Shown here piece by piece: positions 13,301 through 22,618 of a stretch of DNA of 64,000 bases. Location: assembly GCA_947652115.1 (NCBI GenBank), contig OX393573.1, positions 2,060,857 through 2,124,856 of the forward strand, read 5' to 3'. The notes below the pieces were generated by a model, which worked only from the letters and a program-made list of their open reading frames with translations, was not told where the DNA came from and searched no databases. The position numbers and the translations under genes were made by a program. Origin of the DNA: Blastomussa wellsi. Its lineage: Eukaryota; Cnidaria; Anthozoa; Scleractinia; Plerogyridae. Within the stretch, counting starts at the first letter, position 1. Every line of letters begins with the position of its first letter.

Positions 13301-16300
13301 TTCACGGACAAATTCAAAAAATAAACAAAACTGTACAGTTCCGACGACTTATCCGCTTCCGTAATCCTTTTGTTTTTAAAACAATACGCTCGTGATGAGG
13401 ACGCCTTTTCCTTCGCAAGTGCGGAAGCCATTCTTTTCTTTTAATTTGTCCGCTAAAGTCCGCACTCGATCCAGTAACTCACGGTATGAAACATTGCAAT
13501 GTCATTCAACATGGCGTCCATGACGTCACTTACATCCCATCCCGAAATGCTAAACTGGGACAAGCTCCCGTCTGATCAGCCACTGTGATCTCATGCACAC
13601 GTAACTCTACCCATATACACCCACCTTAGGGTCGTCAATGCCACTTATGGGTTGTCCGACGTGTTCTTCCACCAAGAATGCCATAAGGTTAGCACAATAC
13701 GAGTTTATCATAACGAGAGCGAGAAAGGAGTAGACACAAGACACGAGTCGGGAACTGGTGCTTAAAGGAGTTCTCTCTGGTCCGATGTCCTTGCCAAATG
13801 TTACACCGCCAACATAACTGATAGAGTCTGACAAGAGATGCGAGACACAATTATTGGTTTGACTAATTTTCAATTTGAAAAAGAGAAGAGAAATTCGATG
13901 TCTTTAAGCTATCCCCCATCTAATCCTGAAAATGATCTTACGTTGACAGATGACCGGCTAAATAAACATTGATCAACGTTTCTGATTTTGGATTGCTTAA
14001 AACTCGACGAGCATTATGAAGCCATACCCTGTCTAGGACGGCTTTAGACCCTGATTAGGCCAGACTCTCTTGAAGATATATATACCCTGTTCAGGTTTGA
14101 GGGGTCAAAAACCAAACCCTATCCAGGGGCATGACGAGGGAGTAACACCGCCCCCTCCCACCCCCTCAAGGGTATGTAAGGAATCCATAAAGGTAAGCCT
14201 ACCAAGTAATGTGAATCCGTCTTCGTCACTGTCCTTGAGCACGTGATAATATCCCTGGGGGCTCTTCCGGTCCAGACACCATATTACAATGAACACTATA
14301 CAAAATGTTCCCATCGTACTTAACCATAAACCCGTGCTGAATGGACGAATCCAGGATCCTCGAGTTATTTCTGAAAGGTAAGACAAAACTAAATGTAAGG
14401 ACGTATAAACTCATGCATCACAATGTCTTGTTCGGTACTTTCAGCTTGTGACTTCGACAATCTAGTTTTCACTAGACTGGAAGCAACGGATCGAATAATA
14501 AGCGGATCGTAAATAAGAATTGCGACTCCGCGTAAGACTCAGTCGACTGCGGCACTTGTTTGCTATAACTTAAATCGTACGGGGAGCTAGCTAGAAAAAC
14601 TACCGGTTCATTTAGCTTACCTACTAATATAACATCTTAGACTGCCCTAACAAGAGTGTAAAATACAGTGTATACATCTTTATAAGCTCAATAAAATATT
14701 ATTAAGTGTGTGATTACAGAGCCAACTAGGATTCAAACAGAGCCAACTAGGATTCAAACAAGGGCTGGTAGGACTACCAAGACCCTCATTGATGTTATCT
14801 TGACTAATGAAGCACCATTATTTGTCCAGAGTGGGATTTATGAACCGGGTCTTAGTGACCACCCACTAGTGTATGGTTTCATGCAAGATAAAGCAGCTAA
14901 AGTCAAGCCCAGAATTGTCAAATTCCGTTCAGTTAAGAACTTTGATGAGGAGAAATTTCAGGAACATCTTATTTCAGCACCTTGGCATGTTGGGGAAGTT
15001 TTTGATAATGTGGAGGATCGGGTTGGTTTTATGAGTACACTACTGGCGGAGATTGTCAACGACCATATGCCATTTAAACAAATGCGTGTTAGAGATCAGG
15101 ATGTGCCATATATGAACTCAGAGTGGAAGAAGGCAATACGGGCAAGACGCAGGGCTGCTAGGCGATACAGGAGGACAAATGCTCCTGAGGATTTGATCAA
15201 TCTTAAAAAGTTTCGAAATGAGGCGACCAGACTGCGTAGGAAAGCAATAAAGAGCTATTGGAAAACAAAGGCCGAGGATCTCAAGAACAAACCACAAGAC
15301 TTTTATAAAACCTTCATGCCCTTCCTGTCATCAAAGTCAAAATGCAGACAAGCCTTAGGCATTAAGCTTAATATTAATGGTCAAGCTAGTAGCAATAAGG
15401 TTGACATCTCTGAGGCTTTTGGGGAGTATTTTGCAACAATTGCTGATGGTATTGGCCAACTGGATATAAATAAGTGCTCTCTGGTTGACTTTGACAATCA
15501 CAGCAGTGTGTTGGCTATAAGGGCGGCTAACCTCGATAATAGTCAGCTCTTCTCTTTCCGAAGTGTGAAACCTCGTGAAGTAGAAGACGGGCTTAAAAAG
15601 TTGAAGCTAGGCAAGGCTATGGGTTGGGACCTAATCCCCCCAAAAGCACTTAAATCTGGGGCTAGTGAATTGGCTGTACCACTTGCCAATCTGTTTAACA
15701 TCTGCATTAAGCAGGGGTATTGGCCAACTGACTGGAAGAAAGGAGAATGGACCCCAGTTCACAAGAAAGATGATCAACTGCAAAAACAAAACTATCGTCC
15801 TGTGACTGTGCAAATTGTTATCAATAAAATCTTTGAGCAACTCCTTTCTTCTCAAATCACTGGTCATTATAACGATCGCCTGTGTGACCATTTGACTGCA
15901 TATAGAAAGAGGCACAGTTGCGAGACTGCCCTGTTATACCTGACTGAGAGCTGGAGACATTCATTGGACAATGGGGAGTGTGTTGGTGTGTTGTCAACTG
16001 ACATGAGTAAGGCCTTTGACTGTCTGTTCCCTCCACTCATGCTGGCTAAACTGAGAACATACAATTTTGATGATGTCAGCCTCAAACTCATGGCATCATA
16101 TTTTGAAAATCGCCAAGCAAGAGTGAAGCTAGGGAATACAACGAGCAGATGGTGGAAGGTGGAAAGAGGGTGCCCTCAAGGCTCTTCCTTTGGGCCTTTG
16201 TTGTGGAATCTTTATCAGAATGATCTGACTTATGTAATGAAGTCGAATATCTCCATGTACGCAGATGATCACCAGTTTTTCGAAGCAAGTAAAGATGTCC

Positions 16301-19300
16301 AGTTAATCCAAACAAGATTACAGGAGAGTGCAGTTGCAGCTACAAGTTGGTACAAAGAGAACTGTTTACAGGGAAATTTTACTAAATACGGTAGCATTCT
16401 CATTAGCAAGCAAAAAGATGCCAATATTAATATTGACATAGACGGTAATAAAGTTTCCCACTATCAGAACATTAAATTATTAGGTTTAAACATTGATTCT
16501 CAATTGACTTTTGATGATCATATAAGTGAGATTTGCAAAAAAGCTAGTCAGAGAGTGGGAGTAATGACAAGGTTGCGCAACTTGATTCCAACCACTGCTA
16601 AGCTGCAACTGTATAAGGCCGCAATCTTGCCCTATTTGACATACTGCAGTACAGTATGGCATTTTTGTAGGGGAAGTGATGCAAGAAAAGTGGAGCGTGT
16701 CCAGGAGAGGGGTCTTAGGGCAGTTTTCTGTGACTGGAATGCTAACTATAAGCAATTGCTAGAATGGGCTAATTTGCCCACCTTAATGAACCGTAGATTG
16801 CAAGATATAGTGACCATCATGTATAAAGTAAAATTTAAGCTAGCACCAAGTTATATACAAGATTTATTTTCAACAAATCATATAGTGTATAACTTAAGAA
16901 TTAAAGAATTTGCTATTCCAAGATTTAAATCTATTCATTATGGCAAGCATTCTCTTAGGTATCTAGGACCTGTGTTATGGGCTAAGCTACCTTCCCGTAT
17001 TAGGACTCTGCATTCACTAGCGGGTTTTAAGAGGGCAGTTAGAGGACTGGATTTGGAAATGCTAATGGACGATGGTGGCTGTGTGGACTGCTTGGTTTGC
17101 AGCGCATGATTCTTATTTATGTGTTAGGCTTTTATCGTCTGGAAATCAAGGTGCCTTGGCCTAACTCTGCTGACCGCAAATTTCAGTTTTATTTAATTAT
17201 ACATATAATTTAATTTATTATATATATTGCAAATGGATGAATTATAATTGTGAGTGTGTAGGAAGAGAGAGTGAGTTGGTTTTAGAGAGAGAGTTAGTGT
17301 AGAATTTGTACATATTTTATATGTATATTATTCTTGTATTAATATTTAGTTATTTATTAGAGAGAGGTAGAGAGAGCGAGCTAGTTTGGAGATAGAATCT
17401 GTACATATCTTACATGTAAATTATTCGTATATTAATATTATGGTTATTTATTATTTTATTTAAATTATTTTGTTGTGTCCTTACTTAGTGGTTTTATTAC
17501 TGCTATTTTTTACAATTGACACATGAATAAAGTTATTGATTGATTGATTGATTGATTATTTGTCACTCACCTTTACGTCCATCATCTTTCTTTACCAGGA
17601 TGCCGAGCTCTAAGAGGAGGTTTGGATGCGCAAATCCGATCACTTCAGCTCGCCTGCTGTTCAGACCCATTTCCAATGATAGCATTGCTCTGCCACTTAT
17701 TAACTCCTGTACAATTCCATTCCACTCACCGGTGCTATCATTGTACACTCCATATTTGCCGTCGGGAGCAAAATAGATGTACGCTTCGAAATTCAGGTCT
17801 TTCTGGAGAAACCATAGAAAGTCTATTGAGGCTCCGTAGCAACAAAGAAACTTTGGAAGAAGATTTGTTGAGGTATTGTCTTGTATATTGTCATGACACA
17901 CGACGTATCGTCCTTGGCATTTATTACCAGAAACAGGATACATTTTGCGAACAAATGGAGGATATTCATTGACGGCCACGCGAATAACAGGTTTTAGAAT
18001 CTCAGGAATTGGTGCTATCATGGTCGTGCCGTTTGGAGTTGTGAATTTCTCCATCGCAAGACCAGTGACAGAACCCATCCCAACAGGAAACCACTTCATC
18101 ACGCCAATTCCATCCTTTTTAAGATTCCAAACTGTGAAAGTGGAATGCTTGTTGTTTATTGCTAGGGGGTCAAAGAACATACTTCTTCCTGATAGCGATT
18201 TCTGGGACAAGTGCCTGTCGAAGTATAAAATCATGAAAAAAGAGTTACCATTTCTTTAGAAAACCTTGTTTTAAGATATTTATTCTTCGTTGCTTTCTTT
18301 GTAACAAACAGAAGCCCCTCTCCCTGTTATAATGTTTCTTCAAAGGTTTTCAAAACAGCATAACAGTTTGAAGAGGTAACCGTGATTGGAGCTGTACGGA
18401 AAGGGGAGAAGAAAGAACTCCGTTATAAAACAAACATAGAAACAGTTGTATAATTTGGTTTTATCAACTGGGTTGATAATGTCAATTGGCCACCGTAAAG
18501 AGATTCAAGAACTGACGTTTCGAGCGTTAGCCCTTCGTCGGAGCGAAGAAAGAAACAGTTGACAGATTGTCAATGTACGCAAATAAACACTCACTGCTAA
18601 CGAAGCCTTTTTTCGACTTCTAAACAAACAAGCAGTAAGAACATTCAGAAACGAATTAACTTTAATATGATCATTACAGTAATTCATGCTGTCGGTTATT
18701 TGGTAGAAATAAAGACATGGAGAAACCTTTTGGAAATAGGTTGTATTTTCTCGTGGGTGATTGCCTTTAAGCAAGTCTCAAAGTCGGAATCCTGGCAATA
18801 TTCTTTCACACTTTCTTCAAAGGAGAGTTGAAACAGTGAGATGGCATCGTAGAGAGCATTATCATAAATAATGTAGTCATGATGCTTTTGTGGTCGTTCA
18901 AGGCATATTTTTAAAAGTCCCTGTGGAAGTCGCTGATAGTTTCTAATTCGTTGGCTTGTAATTTCTGTCAGAATCCACACGGTTTCTTCCTTGTTAAGAC
19001 CGAACTCTTGAACAATCGCAAAAAACTGTCCTTCGAGGTCAATTCCACTATGCATAACAATAACATCACTTTTCTTTTTGATTACATCTTGCAGTTCATT
19101 TTTTGTGTCATTTCCAATCGTGTCATCCATTATCCAGACAACTTTACGAATTTCCCATTTCTCCTGAAAAGCGTACCTACGCATGTTGTCCGCGAATATT
19201 TTACCCCCATAGTCGGCTGACACCACCAAACAAATAGTTTGCCATCGATGTCTCTGAATTATTCTCCATGCTGAAGTTGCATAGCGATAGACGGAAGGAA

Positions 19301-20739
19301 ATGCTACTCTTGTAAATTCACCAGCATGTTCCTAGAAGTGAAATTTAATATATACCTTCAATTGTTAATGTGCATTTGAAAATTTTATGAAATTTACGCA
19401 CTATAAATGTCTTATTATCATTATTAGTGTATAGGACGAGAGCCTGAGACGCCGTTTCATCTAAATTTCGAAGTATTTGTGAGTTGAAATATATCTTTTC
19501 GATTATTCTCTTTTTTCGTAATTTTCTTTTTTTTTTTCCACTTCTCCTGAAAACCATATTCTGCTAAAAAAATTGGATTATCTGATTTTCTGGCATTCTT
19601 TCTGTGTAGCACGGTTTGAAAAACTGAATTTAACAAATGCATGTTTTGTTAGTTCTTCTAGATTTTATATTAGATGTTTTGTTTACGATAAAAAAACGTC
19701 TGAACAGAATTTCAGGACAAAAGAAATTAAATCTGTTGTTAGGAATTTGATACTGCACGGCGACCACATCCTTCAACGATCCTTCCGGTACAGGTTTTCG
19801 TTCACGTCATAAACTTTATAAGTGGCTTGTTTGAATTTTAATAATTAGAATAAAAAAACACTGCTTCAACAAAAGTAATGAGAGTTTTTAAAACTGAATG
19901 CGACTGATATTTGGTAAGAAAATAACAAAAGATAGTTTATTTCAACATATATTGCATTATTTTTGACAGCACAATACTATTCGATTAGACAAATGTCATT
20001 TCACAGAATCCAGAAATAAAAATATGATGTCCGAAAAATGAGAATTCGAAATATTACACATATGCCTCATTAAAAACCCTTAAATTTTTGTCACTGAAGC
20101 AAGACGCGGATATCTCCGGGACGTCCACTGAGAAAAAGTTCAAAATTGTGAAGTAAATTAAATCCCACTAACTAAAGCTACTGACATCACAGTTGTAAAG
20201 GAAATTGTAAAAGAGAAGGTCATTAAAATTTCATTATTTCACGCAACAGGAAATTGAGAAAAAAGTTATGACATTTGGTTGAGATGGGGGAAAATTCAGT
20301 TAGAATTAAAAACCACATTTGGTCGTTCTTATAAACCTGCAACTTCGAACCTTAAAACTCATTTAACGCACATATCATGTTTACAGTATATTACCTGTGT
20401 CCTGAAAACTCCTTCCTCCTGACTGAATAGACCAATGGTTAAGATGTGTAAATTTTTCAACAACGATGAAATAGCCACAGAACCTTGCCTGAGGTCGATA
20501 AAAATCGCTCCATCTACTTCCCTGTAACGTTTTTCCAGAAATGAAAATACGTTTAATACTCCGATTCTACTACGTTCAATGTTTGTTACGTTGGCCTTTA
20601 ACCATCTAAAGTTTATTACTTTAGATTTTCGTGGTAAAATATCTTGGTGAAACAGCTGAGCTTCGGTTCCGCCAACGCGTTCATCATAAGTTGCGTTGTC
20701 AAACAGTAATATCGTAACATTGACTCCAAGCCAGTACAC
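10338..20739 (-). CDS. GluN1-like ionotropic glutamate receptor
   Basis: Ligand-gated cation channel of the plasma membrane. Exons in transcript order, given as + coordinates: ~20739-20395 (5' limit uncertain), 19331-18727, 18214-17571, 14370-14203, 13827-13625, 12342-12176, 10923-10338. All junctions are GT/AG and keep phase; total about 905 residues. The first two exons give the amino-terminal domain. Exon 3 gives ligand-binding lobe 1 with CCYGASID and DGKYG, as in GluN1. Exon 4 carries M1, exon 5 the pore loop and M3 (SYCANLMAF for the usual SYTANLAAF), exon 6 lobe 2, and exon 7 the KDSPW motif and M4 plus a ~70-residue tail. The donor after the second exon (gtttct) is weak, but the join gives ISKRHLSQ, aligning with GluN1. 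Oddities: the glycine-contact PLT triad is replaced although the Arg is kept, and the pore Asn is not present. The signal peptide exon was not found; it may lie upstream or in the N gap. Confidence 0.85.
11719..12156. mobile_element. Foldback element with ~200 bp arms in receptor intron
   Basis: Left arm about 11719-11920 and right arm about 11950-12156 are reverse complements with scattered mismatches. Paired phrases are cgtacagtttttcgtaact, aggagaaacgaaaggtgta and gtttattgtagcgaaaaaa. The centre is short and contains tgcatgcatgc. There is no coding capacity, so it is a MITE or foldback transposon. Its outer end lies about 19 bp from the splice donor of the exon at 12176-12342. Confidence 0.8.
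12489..13072. mobile_element. Non-autonomous element, dispersed family 1 (receptor intron)
   Basis: The terminal phrase aacaattatcctacg at the left mirrors gcgggataattgtt at the right. Internal phrases such as ccgtagaccgagttcgcta recur at 58480-58500. Length is about 580 bp with no ORF. Shorter relatives are at 2668-2779 and 58425-58530. Confidence 0.55.
13208..13515. mobile_element. Foldback/MITE-like element (receptor intron)
   Basis: The left end gccatgttggatgaca mirrors the right end tgtcattcaacatggc. Further inward, tcataccgtgagatactgg mirrors ccagtaactcacggtatga, and gcggactttcacggacaaatt mirrors a matching right-arm segment. No coding capacity is seen. The ORF that overlaps the left arm is a by-product. 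Confidence 0.7.
14710..17109 (+). CDS. Retrotransposon ORF2: endonuclease C-terminus plus reverse transcriptase
   Basis: About 800 codons with no internal stop. Residues ~20-60 hold the end of an apurinic-like endonuclease, with TLIDVILTN and the SDH motif in EPGLSDHPLVYG. Residues ~290-580 are the reverse transcriptase: KLGKAMGWD, WTPVHKKDD with NYRPV, motif A STDMSKAFDC, motif B GCPQGSSFGPLLW, and the catalytic box YADDHQ. After this come the thumb (HYQNIKLLGLNID) and a C-terminal region with YLTYCSTVWH, usual for CR1/L2-type elements. No true start codon is implied, since the ORF is 5' truncated; the first codons contain a 21 bp in-frame tandem duplication (14719-14760). Lack of stops suggests a fairly recent insertion. 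Transposition now would need help in trans. Confidence 0.9.
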   Translation: MITEPTRIQTEPTRIQTRAGRTTKTLIDVILTNEAPLFVQSGIYEPGLSDHPLVYGFMQDKAAKVKPRIVKFRSVKNFDEEKFQEHLISAPWHVGEVFDNVEDRVGFMSTLLAEIVNDHMPFKQMRVRDQDVPYMNSEWKKAIRARRRAARRYRRTNAPEDLINLKKFRNEATRLRRKAIKSYWKTKAEDLKNKPQDFYKTFMPFLSSKSKCRQALGIKLNINGQASSNKVDISEAFGEYFATIADGIGQLDINKCSLVDFDNHSSVLAIRAANLDNSQLFSFRSVKPREVEDGLKKLKLGKAMGWDLIPPKALKSGASELAVPLANLFNICIKQGYWPTDWKKGEWTPVHKKDDQLQKQNYRPVTVQIVINKIFEQLLSSQITGHYNDRLCDHLTAYRKRHSCETALLYLTESWRHSLDNGECVGVLSTDMSKAFDCLFPPLMLAKLRTYNFDDVSLKLMASYFENRQARVKLGNTTSRWWKVERGCPQGSSFGPLLWNLYQNDLTYVMKSNISMYADDHQFFEASKDVQLIQTRLQESAVAATSWYKENCLQGNFTKYGSILISKQKDANINIDIDGNKVSHYQNIKLLGLNIDSQLTFDDHISEICKKASQRVGVMTRLRNLIPTTAKLQLYKAAILPYLTYCSTVWHFCRGSDARKVERVQERGLRAVFCDWNANYKQLLEWANLPTLMNRRLQDIVTIMYKVKFKLAPSYIQDLFSTNHIVYNLRIKEFAIPRFKSIHYGKHSLRYLGPVLWAKLPSRIRTLHSLAGFKRAVRGLDLEMLMDDGGCVDCLVCSA
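17526..17531 (+). terminator. Poly(A) signal of the retrotransposon
   Basis: AATAAA directly before the terminal ATTG repeats of the non-LTR element. Confidence 0.6.
18449..18547 (-). repeat. Penelope-like terminal repeat with degenerate hammerhead motif, copy 1
   Basis: A 99 bp block that differs at only two positions from the block at 20871-20969. On the minus strand it reads tccgacgaagggctaacgc then tcgaaacgtcagt, which lays out as a hammerhead-like core: CCGACGA (consensus CUGANGA), a 4 bp stem with a UAAC loop, then GAAAC and GUC. Penelope-like retroelements are known to carry minimal hammerhead motifs in their terminal repeats. This copy is isolated in the intron between receptor exons 18727-19331 and 17571-18214. 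Confidence 0.6.
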
Positions 20740-20870
20740 AACACAACATTGTTGTAGTTTTGGGCCTCAAAAGACGAACCACGGTGTTCGCTAAAAAGAA
20801 AGCGACCCCGGCCATCGAAAATTTGTTTTCTTGTTAGTGAGCCATGTTGACAGGAGCCTCCGTTAAATAT

Positions 20871-21187
20871 TATAATTTGGTTTTATCAACTGTGTTGATA
20901 ATGTCAATTGGCCACCGTAAAGAGATTCAAGAGCTGACGTTTCGAGCGTTAGCCCTTCGTCGGAGCGAATCAAGGAATTGTGGGTCGTGTGTTTTTTATA
21001 TACAGCAAGATGGAGCTTCGCTATTGGCTGGTGCCTGGTAACGTGAAAACTTCGGAATAAATTAGTTGAATGAAAAGCGTTCGTTGATACCGTGAGGATT
21101 AAGAGTGCCGATTTGAAAAAGAAATTTTTGTTCTAGAGTTTTACGGCTTTCCGTGTTTCCTTGGTGAAGGGAAGGCCGCAGACTGCC
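20871..21187 (-). mobile_element. Penelope-like element remnant: endonuclease C-terminus and terminal repeat
   Basis: On the minus strand, 21187-21062 encodes a short C-terminal peptide containing TLEQKFLFQIGTLNPHG then INERFSFN and a stop. I recognise this as the end of the GIY-YIG-bearing polyprotein found in cnidarian Penelope-like elements. About 90 bp downstream follows the 99 bp terminal repeat (20969-20871) with the hammerhead-like core described for copy 1. The order (coding end, then terminal repeat) fits an element 3' end. Upstream coding parts (reverse transcriptase) are absent, so this is a fragment. Confidence 0.65.
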
Positions 21188-22071
21188 ATATGTTGCTTAG
21201 AATGATTTGGGAGATTAAATAGTTTTGCATTTCACTCCCCTTTACTTTCTAAAAGTGATAACATTTTTCAACAACTCCCGATTTCCCTTCTTGAATCCTA
21301 TAAATATATCGTTGTCAAAATTCTTTCTTTTGATTAATAACACTCTCAGATTGCTTATGACGTGAAGCAACATGCCACACAATGATCAAATATATGTTTA
21401 TTAATTTTCTTATAAGTAAGGAAAGTAGAAAGCAGCATGCATGAAGGAAACAGCAATTTTACCATAACTGCAGAAATTCTCGCGCGCTCATTGGCTAATG
21501 TTCGCGGTCAAAAAATTCATCGAAACCAAAGAGCGAAAGCCTGGGTTAGAGGTTGCACGCGCGTTGAAAACTTTCAAAGACAGCTTCAATCGCTCAAACT
21601 GTTTACAGTCTTTGGTGCTGTTAGTTATCAGAAATACGCAACAAATTGCATCCAAAAGGACTCCTTTAAAGGGGAAATCATCAAATTCGTTTTCAAGATT
21701 AATATGGATCGGGATTGAATTAATCTGTGAAGAGAAAACTCCAAAGTTTGACGTGAAACGTGATCGTTTATTTTTGCCGTGTTCTGCCGCGGCACAGCGA
21801 GTGGACAGAACTTTGCATCAATTCATCTGGTTTTCGAGAATTTCCGAATGGCAATAAAGATTAGTTGTTAAAATTCTGTTTCTTTCTCATTTATGCTTAA
21901 GGTATGCCAATTTTAGAAAAAATATGCAAGCGAGATTTGGCAATATACGGATTGCCATTTTAATGACTCGCAACTCTGCAGCCGTTATCAAGTAATGATC
22001 AATAAAGCTCTTAAACAATACAAATTTTTAGAAAAAGCTAACCAGACAAACCATTACACAGCGTTAACGAT

Positions 22072-22271
22072 NNNNNNNNNNNNNNNNNNNNNNNNNNNNN
22101 NNNNNNNNNNNNNNNNNNNNNNNNNNNNNNNNNNNNNNNNNNNNNNNNNNNNNNNNNNNNNNNNNNNNNNNNNNNNNNNNNNNNNNNNNNNNNNNNNNNN
22201 NNNNNNNNNNNNNNNNNNNNNNNNNNNNNNNNNNNNNNNNNNNNNNNNNNNNNNNNNNNNNNNNNNNNNNN
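22072..22271. other. Assembly gap (200 N)
   Basis: Exactly 200 consecutive N, a scaffold gap of probably arbitrary length. Neighbouring ORFs that run through the N stretch are artefacts. Confidence 0.99.
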
Positions 22272-22560
22272 TGTAGTCCTTGTAAGAAAAGAAAAAGATC
22301 TGATATGCTCAAAATTTATGGGGGGGGGGGGGGGGGGGGAGGGGGTTTGGGGAGGCTGCAGCCTTCCTGTCCCCCGTAATCCTCAACGATTTTGAATTTT
22401 CTCTCCATTCGCTGTTCAATGATATGTAGTGAGCTGTAGGTAATGGTTTATTGTAAAATACTACACGTTCATGAAACTTTCATTTAGTAAAGAAACAGTC
22501 GAAATCCTATGTAAAATGTTTGGGTGCTTATTAAGTTATAGTTGTAACCTAGAGCTTAAG

Positions 22561-22566
22561 TTTATT
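22561..22566 (-). terminator. Poly(A) signal candidate of the minus PAN-EGF gene
   Basis: AATAAA on the minus strand about 53 bp after the stop codon at 22619-22621. Confidence 0.45.
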
Positions 22567-22618
22567 CCAAGGCTAAACGTTTGTTTAGAAAGTAAAAGTA
22601 GCTTACGATCGAGCTCAT

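Larger units (their letters stand above)
14700..17558 (+). mobile_element. 5'-truncated CR1/L2-like non-LTR retrotransposon
   Basis: The element carries a long open reading frame (14710-17109), a 3' UTR with AATAAA at 17526-17531, and a terminal ATTG microsatellite (about 17534-17557), the kind of short-repeat tail seen in CR1/L2-group elements. The 5' end starts inside the endonuclease domain, a common result of incomplete reverse transcription. It sits antisense in an intron of the glutamate receptor gene and accounts for nearly all of that 3.2 kb intron. The exact 5' boundary and target-site duplication are not resolved. Confidence 0.85.
20767..22618. other. Spacer upstream of the receptor, with assembly gap
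   Basis: This holds the Penelope-like remnant at 20871-21187, the N gap and a poly-G run at about 22320-22340. I found no exon for the receptor signal peptide. Short ORFs at 21437-21857 show no recognisable domain. Confidence 0.5.

Noticed and set aside
21995..22312. ORFs running through the N stretch
   Set aside because: Open only because undefined bases contain no stop codons.
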